Assembly: GCA_035772405.1 (NCBI GenBank)
Contig: JAYKKM010000049.1
Span: 1,494,001-1,558,000 of the forward strand
Source of the DNA: Chrysogorgia sp. JL179-B06
Lineage: Eukaryota > Cnidaria > Anthozoa > Scleralcyonacea > Chrysogorgiidae
Direction of reading: 5' to 3'
DNA length: 64,000 nt
Shown in pieces: positions 11,401-23,400 of the stretch. The position numbers and the translations under genes are program-made. Position 1 is the first letter of the stretch. Every line of letters starts with the position of its first letter. The notes under the pieces were generated by a model. That model had not been told where the DNA came from, made no database searches, and saw only the letters and a program-made list of their open reading frames with translations.

Positions 11401-14400
11401 TTTTGATCAGTGACTGTGACTTCTCATCAGAATTGCAATATTTTGAGCAACACTCAAGTAATATACTTGAGCAGGGGCGTAGGAAGCTTTGTAAACTTGG
11501 GGGACCGACCAAAGCAAAATTTTCGTTGTACCTGTCAGTGGCGAAGTTAGTCCCAAATGGGTGGTTTCCCCCAATGGGTGGTTACCTTTTAGCAGAGGTG
11601 GAAAAAGTTTTTTTCTTTCTGGTATCCTGGGTTTAGGACTAAAAAATTTCTGCAAAAATTTGGCAAAATGGCAAACTGGCAAAATAACAAAATCATTGTT
11701 TCTACCTATCGTGCATTGTCTTAAGCATTAAAGAAATATGTCTTATATGTGTAAAGTGTAAACATAAAATTAGATGCTATGAGAGGGTGAAATACTAAGA
11801 CAACTCTCGATTATACCAGTTGCGTACATTGACAAGATATCTTAATTTTACTTTGCTGCGTTTGCGCAGCCAATTTCTTCCTAGCAACAAGCGTGTTGTG
11901 CCTTAATTTTAGGTCTAGGATCCTTGTTACTGTAACCTGAATTTAACCTGTGAAAACTTGCACGATAGCTTGTCGACGCCCTGCTGAGCTACTCAAAACT
12001 AAATATAGTAGATCCTGATTGGTCCAAAACGCATGTGATGCATAACGGTTTATTTGATTGGATTTTTCCTAAACTTTATAAGTCGTTGGGAGGATTTCGC
12101 TCTTATTTTATTCAGCCATTGAAGCTTCACGCTAACCAGTACCATCGAAGAGCTTGAAGACAAAGGTAATTTTCTTGGCATCAAGCTAATTGGTGGAGAA
12201 GAGGATGAACCAGGGGCTGCTAGAGGAGCAGAAAAACGTCCTGGCTCCGTTATGCACATCTTTATTTTTTTTACAAAATAACAAATTCCTAAATAGAAAT
12301 TCAAAAAAAAAAAAATAGTTAAAACAATATAGTAACTAGGCCTTAAGGGCATTAAAAGTTATAAAACTGTTGTGAAAACGAAAAACAGGTCTAAATTCAC
12401 TCTGTTGCCTAAGATTCCGAATTTGTTGGTTTCGTGCTGGAAGCAAGCAGTGAAGTTTGTTCCGATTGTTTTCGACAATTTCCGTGAACAAACTATCCAC
12501 AAGGGTTTGGCGCCTGTTGGATAGTTTAACAAGACCAGCCTCGCGTAACACTTCATCGTATGAGCGGAAAGGAAAAATTATCTTCATGGCACGCTTTTGA
12601 ACTCCCTCAAGGTCATAAGAGATATAGGCCGGGATGCTGTCATGAAAAACAGGACATACATATTCGGTAATAGGACGAATACAGGCAAGATAAAAGTGAA
12701 TAAGCTCAGTAGACCCCAGGCCCGACCGTTTAAGCTGCGATAGACTATACAGACGTTTCCGAGATTTTTTTACAATTGTGTCAATGTGACCATTCCATTT
12801 CAGATTACTGGACACGTTAAGACCGAGAATCTTGACATCAGATACGATGTCAATTGGGCGGTCATTGATAACAATAGGGTCAAAGGAGGAATCAGTGTTC
12901 TTAGTACTAAAACAAATGTGCAATTATTTGCATTTTTCCTCATTAAGCTGGAATTTGTCTACTGCCGCACAGGAAACTAGGGTGTCAACGGCCATCTGAA
13001 TGTGACTTTCTTGATTCTTGTGTATCGTCTCCGACATGATGGTATCATCGACGTATTTCCACAACTCTGAACCAGGAATATCAAGCTCATCGATCATCAC
13101 AACAAACAACCACGGACCCAGTTTCGTGCCTTGAGGAACCCCCGCCGGCACTGCACCCCACTCAGAAAAACAATCCTGACCAAGTTTAACTCGTTGTTTC
13201 CTTGAGGTAAGGAAATCCGTGATCCAAGCAATAACTGCGTCAGAGATGTTGTACGAGCGCAGCTTCCTTATTAATATATGATGGTCGATGAGGTCGAACG
13301 CTTTTTTGAAGTCGAAAAGGGCCACTCTTACCGTCGACCCATTACCGTCCGTAGCCTTAGACCAGGTATGAATCATACTAACTAGTGCCTCAGTAGTACT
13401 TGTGCCGGGAACAGTACCAAATTCCCTTGGGTCGACCTTTGCAAGTACAGCTGGTTTAACATGACCATCAACAACAAACTCCTCAGCCAATTTAGACAAG
13501 ATGGAAGTTAAAGAAATTGGCCTCAGATGCTTGTTGATGTTGAGAACTGGCGTTTGTTTAGGAATAGGTGTAATATCAGCCAACTTCCAGGAACTTGGGA
13601 GTCGGGCCTCTGAATACGAGGAATTAAGAATATCGGTCACAACAGGCGTCAAAAAAATATTTTTTGTTGAACGCGATATTTTATGTTGATTGTTGAACGC
13701 GATATTTTTTGTTGAATGTGATACATCAGAGTCTTGTGATACTAGAGACGTTGCAGATGCTTTGGCATCTTCATCTTGCTTCTTTGTTTGTATATACCGG
13801 TATGATGTTATCAACTTCTCTAACTCCTGAAGAAGTTAATTTCCCACTTTTTAAATAATTCTTTTTTATATTAATAATTTTGCCTTTTTGCAACTTTGTT
13901 ATTGCACGACTTTATTATTTTTATTTTTTTATTAAGAACATATTTTAACAGGATAACTACTTCAGTTAAAAAAACTGCTATCAATGTAGGCCCTGCAGTG
14001 ATAATCACTATATAAATACAAAGATAAAACTAAAATATAAAGAGCTAAAATAAATAAGATTCTATATATATATACAGTGTAAGTATATACATGATTTCTT
14101 GTTAAAACTATTAAAAATATGTGCCCCTTTATAAAAAAAGGAGCGTTGGGTACATTTTAACTTTACTTTATCTAAAATAAAGTGATCACTATTCCTGGTA
14201 TTATAGTCATGTCTGTCGCGATGTCTAGTTGTAAAATAATCAATGAGGTAGTGCGGGACGTTCTTTTTGATATTTGCAGACATGAGAACACATGCTCACA
14301 AAAAGGAAGGCTGGTTACTCTCCTGGATATTTTGATGGCAAACAACGTAGTTCATTTATAAAAAATATCAGGACATATATTAGCACAAAGTTATTAAATT

Positions 14401-17400
14401 ATACGATCACTATAAAACAACAATTCCTCTAGAGACGATGATTTCTCGATGACCAAAGGGTTTTTGCCTCCATTTTTCATAGTGCTCACTCGGAACAATA
14501 TATTCGAAATAATCCAATCAAATAAACCGTTATCTATCACATGCGTTTTGGACCAATCAGAATCTACTACTAGTTTTGAGTAGCTCGGTGGGTGGTCGAC
14601 AAGCTATCGTGCACATTTTCAGACTGATCTACAGGGTATATTCGCTTCTGGACAACATTAAACCTTACCCAAACCATTTTGTCCATGTATCATGAAGTGC
14701 AATAAAGTGTGAAGTGTGTGTAAGTTTTAAAATGGTCTTCGATTTCTCCCTGGATTTAACTTCACTAAACATTCGAAGGCAAATACTAAATTCACTGCTA
14801 CACTGAAAGCAGATAAATTATGGACGATCTGTATGTATTTCGTTTTTAATTCACTGGCTGTCAAGATTGTGAAGAACTGACACAAATCAAATATTTTCTG
14901 AGGAATATTGTTTCCCAGAAAATATGTTTGAAAAAAAATAATCAATCAGATCGATTTATAATATCATTCATCGTTGATTGATCAATATATTGGATTGTTG
15001 CCAGTTGTCGGTACAGTATTTAATTATAATTGTATAATTTATACACTTACTGAGTAACAGACTACAGAGTTCTGCAAAATACTTTGCAGTTAACTATCAA
15101 AACTTTCTGTAAAATTTTCTGCGCCACCATAATTTCTGGGAACTAGGATCCCAGGATCCGATACTTTTTCCACCTCTGCCTTTTAGCCTCAATCATTCCG
15201 CGATTTCTGCCCTTCTGCTTTGTTAAAAAAGAAAGCCAAAGCCTACTAGAGTAGGGCTGCGTAAACTAGAGAAATATTAGTACTTTAGTTTAGTAAAACA
15301 CTCGAGTTAACATGCAAAGATATTGTGATTATTATTTTTAAATTACATAACATGACAGTTTAACAGAACATTAATAGGAAGATGTTGTTTTCGAACTTCT
15401 ACTTTCGAATTCAATTTTTTTGCTGCAATTTTTCTTTCAAATTCAATTATTTGGGGGGGGGGCAAACGCTATCCCCCCCTATTATAATATTGGGGGGTCG
15501 CGGCCCCCCTGCTTCCTACGCCTCTGTACTTGAGTAACACTCAAATCACTCCACGTATAGCCGTCTTGATACTTGATCTTACTCTGATGAAGGGCTCCGC
15601 TCGAAACGTCAGTATCTCGTCACTAAACTCTTGGCAGTTTACCACCTTTTCACTTTGCTATATATTCAAAACACTGTCTACGCAGCACTCTACTTTTTTG
15701 ATACTTGATACTTGTCTCAGCCCTAAAATAGTATACTTGTAAGTAGGTCAGGCTCCTATTGCTGTATACCAGTTTATACTTATACCGGCCAATGGCCGAC
15801 GATTAAAAGCATATGGCCCTCGATGATGAAATTTTATCTAAAACTTTACAGCCACTTTTGGTCGTGGATACCCACTGTCGAAATTTTCAAACTTGTTAAC
15901 ATAATTAAGAAAAACAGTTTTTACTTTATAGCGTGTTGTTCAGTGTGATAAACTTCATCGTTTCTTTGTGAAAATTCAATGATTTTTGTGAAAATCGAAC
16001 GATTTTAATTGAATGATTTTGTCAGACAATCATTCGGGCTTTGAGCGCGACTTTCTGTCTAGACAAACTGCGGTACTTTTTAAGTAACGCGAGTGGCGAG
16101 TTTCAAATTTCACTCGAAGGCAAGAACTGAACTATTCAAGGTCCGAATTAGCGTTTCGCAAATCGAAAATTGCGAAGCGATTTTGAAAATTTCGAAAATC
16201 TGCGAAGTGAATTTTCTGAGAATTGCGAACCTGATTTTAAGTAACCGAGTTCACCGTGGATGCAACCACAGATGCAACGCAAGTGATGTAAACGTCAATT
16301 ATAGAACACTACGTTGTAAGACGTTACGCTATGTTTTAAGGCGTTACGCTACTTTGTAAAACGTTACGCTAAGTTGTAAGACGCAACGTTGTAAGACGCT
16401 ACGCAACGTTGTACGACGTTACGTAAAGTTGTAAGATGTTACACTACGTGGAAAGACGTTACACAACGTTGTAAGACGTTACGCTACGTTGTAAAACGTT
16501 ACGCAACGTTGTAAGACGCTACACAACGTTGTAAGACGCTACATTGTGACACTAAAGAAAAATGCGAAGCTGATTTGGAGCGCTAATTCGCACCCTGCTG
16601 TCAAAAGACAATGTCGTCTGTCCCTTGTAACGGGCATAATAAAAACAATCATGCGTATTTGTTCAGATGGATCCCCAATACACGAGTGTCCGTAACGGAA
16701 CGCCATAGGTGCATGTTCGCCATAGACATACAAAAATGACCAAAACAGAAAGATGGAGCAGCCCAACCTGTTGGCCTTGTTGCAATGTCGGACAATGATG
16801 ATGATGACACCGACAGTGACAAAGGATTCGAAATGGCAACTCTATAAAATCTAATAAGTGAAATACTTTATTTACGAAACTGAAATACTTTATATTTTAA
16901 TGGGAAGTTTTATCTGGTTAGAGTTTGTGTTGACCAAATTTTTTCCCGCCTTGATTAGAGTTGTAAGTATGTTTATTTCAGTTAAAAATTTGGCCTAGGT
17001 AAAAAATAAATGGCCGACGATAGCCAAATTAAAAGGCAATGTCCTAGGACATTTCTGTCCTTCGATCCAAAATTTTAAATTTGAACCCTGCTGTATATAG
17101 CTTAACCCTTTAAGCCCCTAGCTGTCAGTAGGCCTTCATCAAGGGAAAGTCCTTTAGATTTTCTACCCTGGAATTATAAAGTCAGTGATTTCTCACCAAC
17201 CTTTATTTGATTGGATTATTTGATCTCACAAGAATTCCCAGAGAACCAATTGTAACTGGAATAAGTCAAGGGTTGTGATTTGAACAATCAAAATCTACTA
17301 CTCAGATCTGAGTAGCTCAGCGGGGGGTCGACAAGCTATCGTGCGAGTTTTCACAGACTGAATTACAGAATTACAGGTGTATATTCAGGCTGTACACAGG

Positions 17401-20400
17401 CTAGGTTTATAGGTTCTTCCTAAACTATTATGAAGGACAAAGATTGCTTTTGTGTTAGGCTTAAAGTGTTTATACAGTGAAAAATTCAGTTCGAAATCAA
17501 CTCTTACTTGACAGAAATATAGAAATTATAAAGAATGGCGTTTCTCTTTGTTCATATATCAACTCTTTGTTCTTTACAACTCTTTGTTCTTTTGCATTTA
17601 CAACTCTTTGTTCTTTGTGTTAATATACACACTGCTGTAGTGAATGTGGGAGAGCTTAGTAGACAGACATGGATGATCGTCAAGCTCGTTTCCTCAGAAA
17701 AATGATTCTGAGTCCCGATCGTCGATGTATCGTCTTTGTTCTTTACAGTAAGAGAGTTTATTTCGAAATTAATTTTTCACTGGATAAACACATTAACTCT
17801 TTCCTGACCGGCCCAGTCAAAATGGGTCGTAGAAGACCCACAAAGTCGTCAATCGAAAAACACGGCACACGGTAACGCAAGATCAAAAATTGAAATCCGA
17901 CCAGCGCCAGGAACATGAGATCCACTCACACGCCAAGTTTGATTTGATTTCATAAACAACTCTGCGATTGGTGGCATTTTGAGTTTTCAAGATGCTACGC
18001 GGGCGTGCAAGATCGGCTTTTCTAGAAAACTGTAAATTTTTCAACCTGATTTACGATAACTAATGCTAATTTATATTAACATAATGTGTTTTGTTCGGGA
18101 AATTTAAAAGCACAAGTAAAAGCCGGTTTATTGGGCTTTCAGAAAATGTATAGCTTTCGCTTATTGACAGTCTGTTTTGTGAAACACAGGAATTTTTCCA
18201 GAGTGGGCCAAAGAATGAAGGGAAGTCAAAGTTGACGATTGAATGGACAAACCAACATGGCTGTGGTGGAAGTGAAGATTCAGACCCGCATAAACTAAAC
18301 TGTAACATAGTGATGCAGTACATGTGTGTGGTAGACCAAGGACAACCCATGATTAGGAATGGTATGTTCCCCCTCTGATGTTTCCCCTAACTACTAAATT
18401 ATTCAGGGCAGAGATCTAAGCGAAAAAATCTAAAGATCGTCAAACAACATGCTTGTAGGGGAAGATCAAGTGAGGCACTTTGGGCACATGCTAGGTCCCC
18501 TTGTATTTGGGGGTGCAGGTTTTCACCAGATGCTTGACTTTACAATGTTTACTTGAAATTTGATCTGTAGTCATTTTCTAACAAAATTCCTATGATTCCA
18601 AACGAACATGAACTTCGATATTAAAATTTGTTAGACAAATTTGATTAATTTTTCTAGTTTTTTTTCCTTTGGGGGGCATGAAATTTTAATCTGCCCATGA
18701 TGATGCTTGCTTTCACTGGTAATTTTAAAAATAAGTGTTCTAAAATCACTTATTTCGGATTTTAGGTGACTTCTGACAAAAGGCGGGGTGGGGTTGGCTT
18801 TCACTGTTTCTTGTAATCTACACTATTAGGATAACGTAGCAGGCATGCACATTGTCATAGAGAGATAAGAAGGGATTATTTTTATGGTAAATTGTTTGCT
18901 ACTCAAGCTTTTCACGCAAACTCAGAAAATATTTCTGAGCCCCAGACGGGAATCGAACCCGCAACCTTCATGATCTCCGGTTAGACTAACCATTGAGCTA
19001 CCAGAACTCAGATGGCAGAACGAAGGCTACGTTGTGTACTAGTTCGTACGTGCGACATACGTACTGCTAATTCAGCAGTCTCGATATGTCTGTATATCTG
19101 TATATTTGTGTTACAAATTCATAACTCAGATGTTTTATAATTTAGCCATAAACACCAAGGGCACACCGACTGCCAAGGAGGTAAATTAGTTGGGGTACAC
19201 CTCTTTTAGATCTAAAAAAATATTGCAAATCTTTCAATATATAATAATAGAACTAACCATATATACATATATACATTTATTCTTGACCTTAATGAATAAA
19301 AGAAATGATCACCAAAGATAAACCGATATGTCCAGGTAGGATCACGTCTTCTGGCAAAATTTGATTCCTGTTTCATCCGAATTTCTTCCATGAATGATTT
19401 TTGTTGATGATTTTCTAAAGTTCACCTGATCCGAGTCAACGTTTGTACAGACATACATGAGTACATGACAATCAAAAAACCATACATAATTTACTATTTA
19501 CAATTATTATGACTGCAAGGGGTTTGCAAAAAGGAAGTGGATACATATTACAGGTCGGACAATTTTAGGTATGTTTGGGGTTAGGATTTAGGGTTATTTT
19601 GTCGCAATTGTCTGTGTTTAAGTCAGTCCTATAAGGAACAGTCGCTAAATTGTAGAATACCCGTCCACTTTTGCTATTTGCATCTGTTGACAGTTAGTAA
19701 TTAGTAATTACGGAACGTTCATCATACACAATTGCTTCGTTCTATTTTAAAACCACATTTCATTAAACGGCGTTGAGATTACTCTTGGGAATAAAAATTA
19801 GTCATTCTTTTTGAAAAATTAGTCATTCAAAAAAGCTTAAACTTAAATTGTTTGGTTTACCGCTTCAAGGCTAGTTTCCACTCAGGAAAATCTTCCGCAG
19901 GACCGCGGAACGGAGAGGAAAGTTTCCTTTGTGTTAAAGTCGCCAGTTCCAACCGAGAGCCCACAAGACAAAGAAAACTTCCCTGTCCGTTCCGGTCCTG
20001 TGGAAGATTTTCCTGAGTGGAAACTAGCCTTTACAGTTAGCCTGTGGATACAGCCGCCTCGCATAAGTGGCCGCAGGCTATACTTTACAGTAGGAGTTGA
20101 CCAAAGGTTGCCAAGAAGTCACAACATCGACTTTTGCGGTTAAATTTTAATTTTCTCCTTTTACGAAGTAATACGCTTTATGAATGAAAAACTTTAAAAG
20201 ATTGATATATATAATGCGGAAATAGTGAATAGAAAGTAGAACATTTCGAGCGAATTAAGGTCCTTCGTCAAACAATGAAACTAACTTTACGTTTCACTCT
20301 GTAACATTTTATGTTGGTATATAATGTGGAAATAGTGAAATAAAGGTATCAATTTTCAAAGTTATACCTTCTGCTTGGTTCGTATTTGGCGTCTTATGGC

Positions 20401-23400
20401 CTGTCCCGCAGCTCAAAACTTGAATCGGACGATGTTGTCAGTCTCCCCCTCATGAATCGTCTCAACGCCTTTCTCATATCTTCGTTCATCACAGCGTATA
20501 TAAACGGATTCAAAGAACTATTGAAATACTTGATCCACTGGATTGATATAGTTAATTCTGTTGGGAGTTGAACACACTCGAGGGTTTGCCATTGCCTACA
20601 GATCGTTGTGTACAATAGTAAAGCAAAGTGACCGACCCAACAGAGGACGAAAGCTCCAATCACAACAGCCAGAATACGCGTCGCTTTGAGTTCTTTCAAC
20701 AACGACATAGTTCCTTTTTTCTTCCTTTCTTCCGTACTACTTCGCTCCTCCATAGCCATTATGCGGATTCTGTGGCTCAGCGCAATTTTTCCGATTTTAG
20801 CGTACATGACGATGATCACCACTAGTGGCACCACGAACGTCATTATTGTCATGGGTAACATCACTTTGGGTTGAGGTCGTCCCTTTTTGTAGGTGAATAC
20901 TACCAGAGTGTAGTTAATACCGCCATACAGCCAGCTAGCGATTATCATCACTGTTACTTTGGTCTTATTTAGCAGGGCGTGATATCGGAACGGGTATTGT
21001 ATACAGATGTAGCGATCAACACTAATGTATACTAAATTCACAATACTTGCAGTGGCAGTGATAATGTCTACTGCCGTCCATAGATGATTCACAGCTGGAT
21101 GCTCCTTCCGCCAGAGGAAACTTTTGTTGAGGGCCACTGTGAAAATTGGAAGAGAAAGAGAGCCAACCATAATGTCGGCCACAGCGAGGGACAACACAAA
21201 GTAGTTGGTGGTAGTTCGAAGTCGTCTGGTCGTCGCGAAAGCCAAGATGACGAACCCGTTGCCGAGGACTATTACTGGTATAAGGACGCTTAGAAGAGCG
21301 ATGTAGGTCCTGCTCATGGATAGCGGCTCTGGTCCATTACGAACACAAGACTTGTTAAATACGAGGGAACTACCGTTGGCAAAGCAAGACGAGTTCTGCA
21401 TCATGACCTTGCGTTGTTTTCAGGGCGGTGGTGACAACACTTCACTTGTATATGTGGTCTATTTTGCGGGGAAAGACTGAAACTATCACTGTTTTATCGC
21501 CATCTGGGTACACAGCCTTCTGATATCGCACTGATATATCGACAACAAATCACACGGTGCGAAACGAAAAGATTCTCGCATATCAGGATGAACTGATATT
21601 TAGTTGGTTTTGCTGATCACTCTTCCGAACGAAGCCGATACATTGTTCCGAAGTTCGCACTTTACATGCTATCGATACATCAACGCATCTTTCAAAGGAA
21701 TACCACTTGACCACTCACACTGACAAATCCGACAAATAGCTTGTAAAGTGTCGCATGTAAAAGCAATTGTTTATTTATATATATATGAATAAAAGCAAAT
21801 AGTCTACCTTGTGGAGAACTCGTTGCCCGATAACGCGTACAGCTAAGAAAACAATTTGTTGCGCTTACGCGACTTTTTAAGTGCATGCAAAAGCTATTAC
21901 AATAACAGATGCCAAATGTCAATTTAATTTCAATATATTGTGGGGTCACTGAGGTTGTCCGTAATCTTATTATAGGGTATTATACACGATTGTCTTCGAG
22001 TCATCACACAGAACACCGTTTTAATTTAGATTATATATAGCTGGCATGCGACTGATGCGACCAATGCGATAATGCGTTAGTTGAATGCAGCTGTTAAAGT
22101 TTATATTCGTTTTATATCACCAAGATTCACCTTAAGTCTTATTTTCGGCTGAACCAAGATTCAGAAACGTTTCTTAAAGCCAATTTTTTCTTGACCCGAA
22201 TCTGGTCCAGTATATAGGTCAGGGTTTTTAATCCTTTGCGTTTCTCTACTTACTATACTCTCCTTTTTCTTATGTTAATCATGGTGATTATAATAAATAA
22301 ACGAATCTTATCATACAGAGAAACCTGTTTTATGTATTTTATCGCTTCAAGTTAATTGGTACTACAGACATGGCGACAATAGTAAAAAAATGACCTTTTA
22401 ACCGGCTGACTTTCCATATAAATACCTGGCCAAATTTAAAACAGGTCCTAACGCAAACCTAATCCTAACCCTATACACCTAATGCTAACCCTAACTCTTA
22501 CGATAATGCTTTATTTTAGAAATAACAGCTGATTTTAATTTCGAATTTTACTGCCGATAGTCTATGTGAAGTCAATTCGGGATTTATATGAAACTTCACC
22601 CTTTTAACCATTTTAAATATAAAAAAAACCCACAAACATATAATGCGGTGAGTATAATGATTTTATGAAAGAATGTTTTCGACTGTTGCCGTGCTCTTTA
22701 TCCGAGTGTGATCACCGGCATTTACTCTGCTTTTTAGTTGAGTCTAGAACTGAAGAAAATCTCACATTTAAGAATGACTTGTTAAACTAAACTTTACTTC
22801 ATACGATTCAAATACTCTAAAAGGTTGGTGTATACTACTTTTGAAAATAGCATATGTGGAAGGTCTAAAGTTCCGAGCGAAGGCCTTTCGTCACAAAGTG
22901 AAACGTTAAAAGTTAACACTTTAATTTTTTTAATGTATTCACCACTTTACGTTTCACCGTCCTGTGCCAAGAAGGACCTTCCCTTGAAACGTTAGACCTC
23001 GTACACACTATTTACATGCACCAACCTTTTACAGTTGTCCCGAAATTGTTTATAGAAACACAATAAATCTCACTAATTCTCGTTTGATTGTTTTATTTAA
23101 TATATCTCATCCCCTAATCGCGTTTGTTGTTTACTATTATCTTCCCTCTCTCGCCAATCTCTCCGCCCTCATGATCTCTACACGTACATATACAATCCTA
23201 ATACGAGGGAGGGCACTGGGTTGCGGCAGGGATTTGCTATAACCCACGGCGGAAGGTCGGCGAAAATGGCCCTGGGATCGGCTGGGCCATTCTATAATGC
23301 GATTGGCTTGTCATAAAACTCAATTAATTCAGCCGAGTATAATTTATTCATCTAAATCTGAATGCTTTTACAGCAAATTATAAGTGATAGCTTTCGCTAA

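Larger units (their letters stand above)
11593..15178. mobile_element. hAT element with CAGAGGTGGAAAAAGT ends, nested
   Basis: CAGAGGTGGAAAAAGT at the left is matched by inverted ACTTTTTCCACCTCTG at the right, with the exact 8-bp duplication CCTTTTAG (11585-11592, 15179-15186). It interrupts an older hAT copy. Inside lie a foldback pair (about 11955-12065 against 14505-14615, with the shared motif ACGCATGTGATGCATAACGG or its close variant), a LINE reverse transcriptase and a LINE 3' fragment, both later arrivals. No hAT transposase is visible. Confidence 0.85.
11472..15526. mobile_element. hAT element, CAGGGGCGTAGGAAGC family, split by a nested hAT
   Basis: CAGGGGCGTAGGAAGC (11472) and the inverted GCTTCCTACGCCTCTG (ending 15526) are flanked by the exact 8-bp duplication TACTTGAG (11464-11471, 15527-15534). 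About 120 bp of its left and 340 bp of its right part remain. The middle is another insertion (11593-15178). The body matches 62584-63393, the undivided copy. It has no transposase of its own. Confidence 0.88.

Noticed and set aside
22450..22500. Telomere-like CTAACCC words
   Set aside because: Only a few scattered words, no array; similar words occur within a MITE family near 23750 and 34600.
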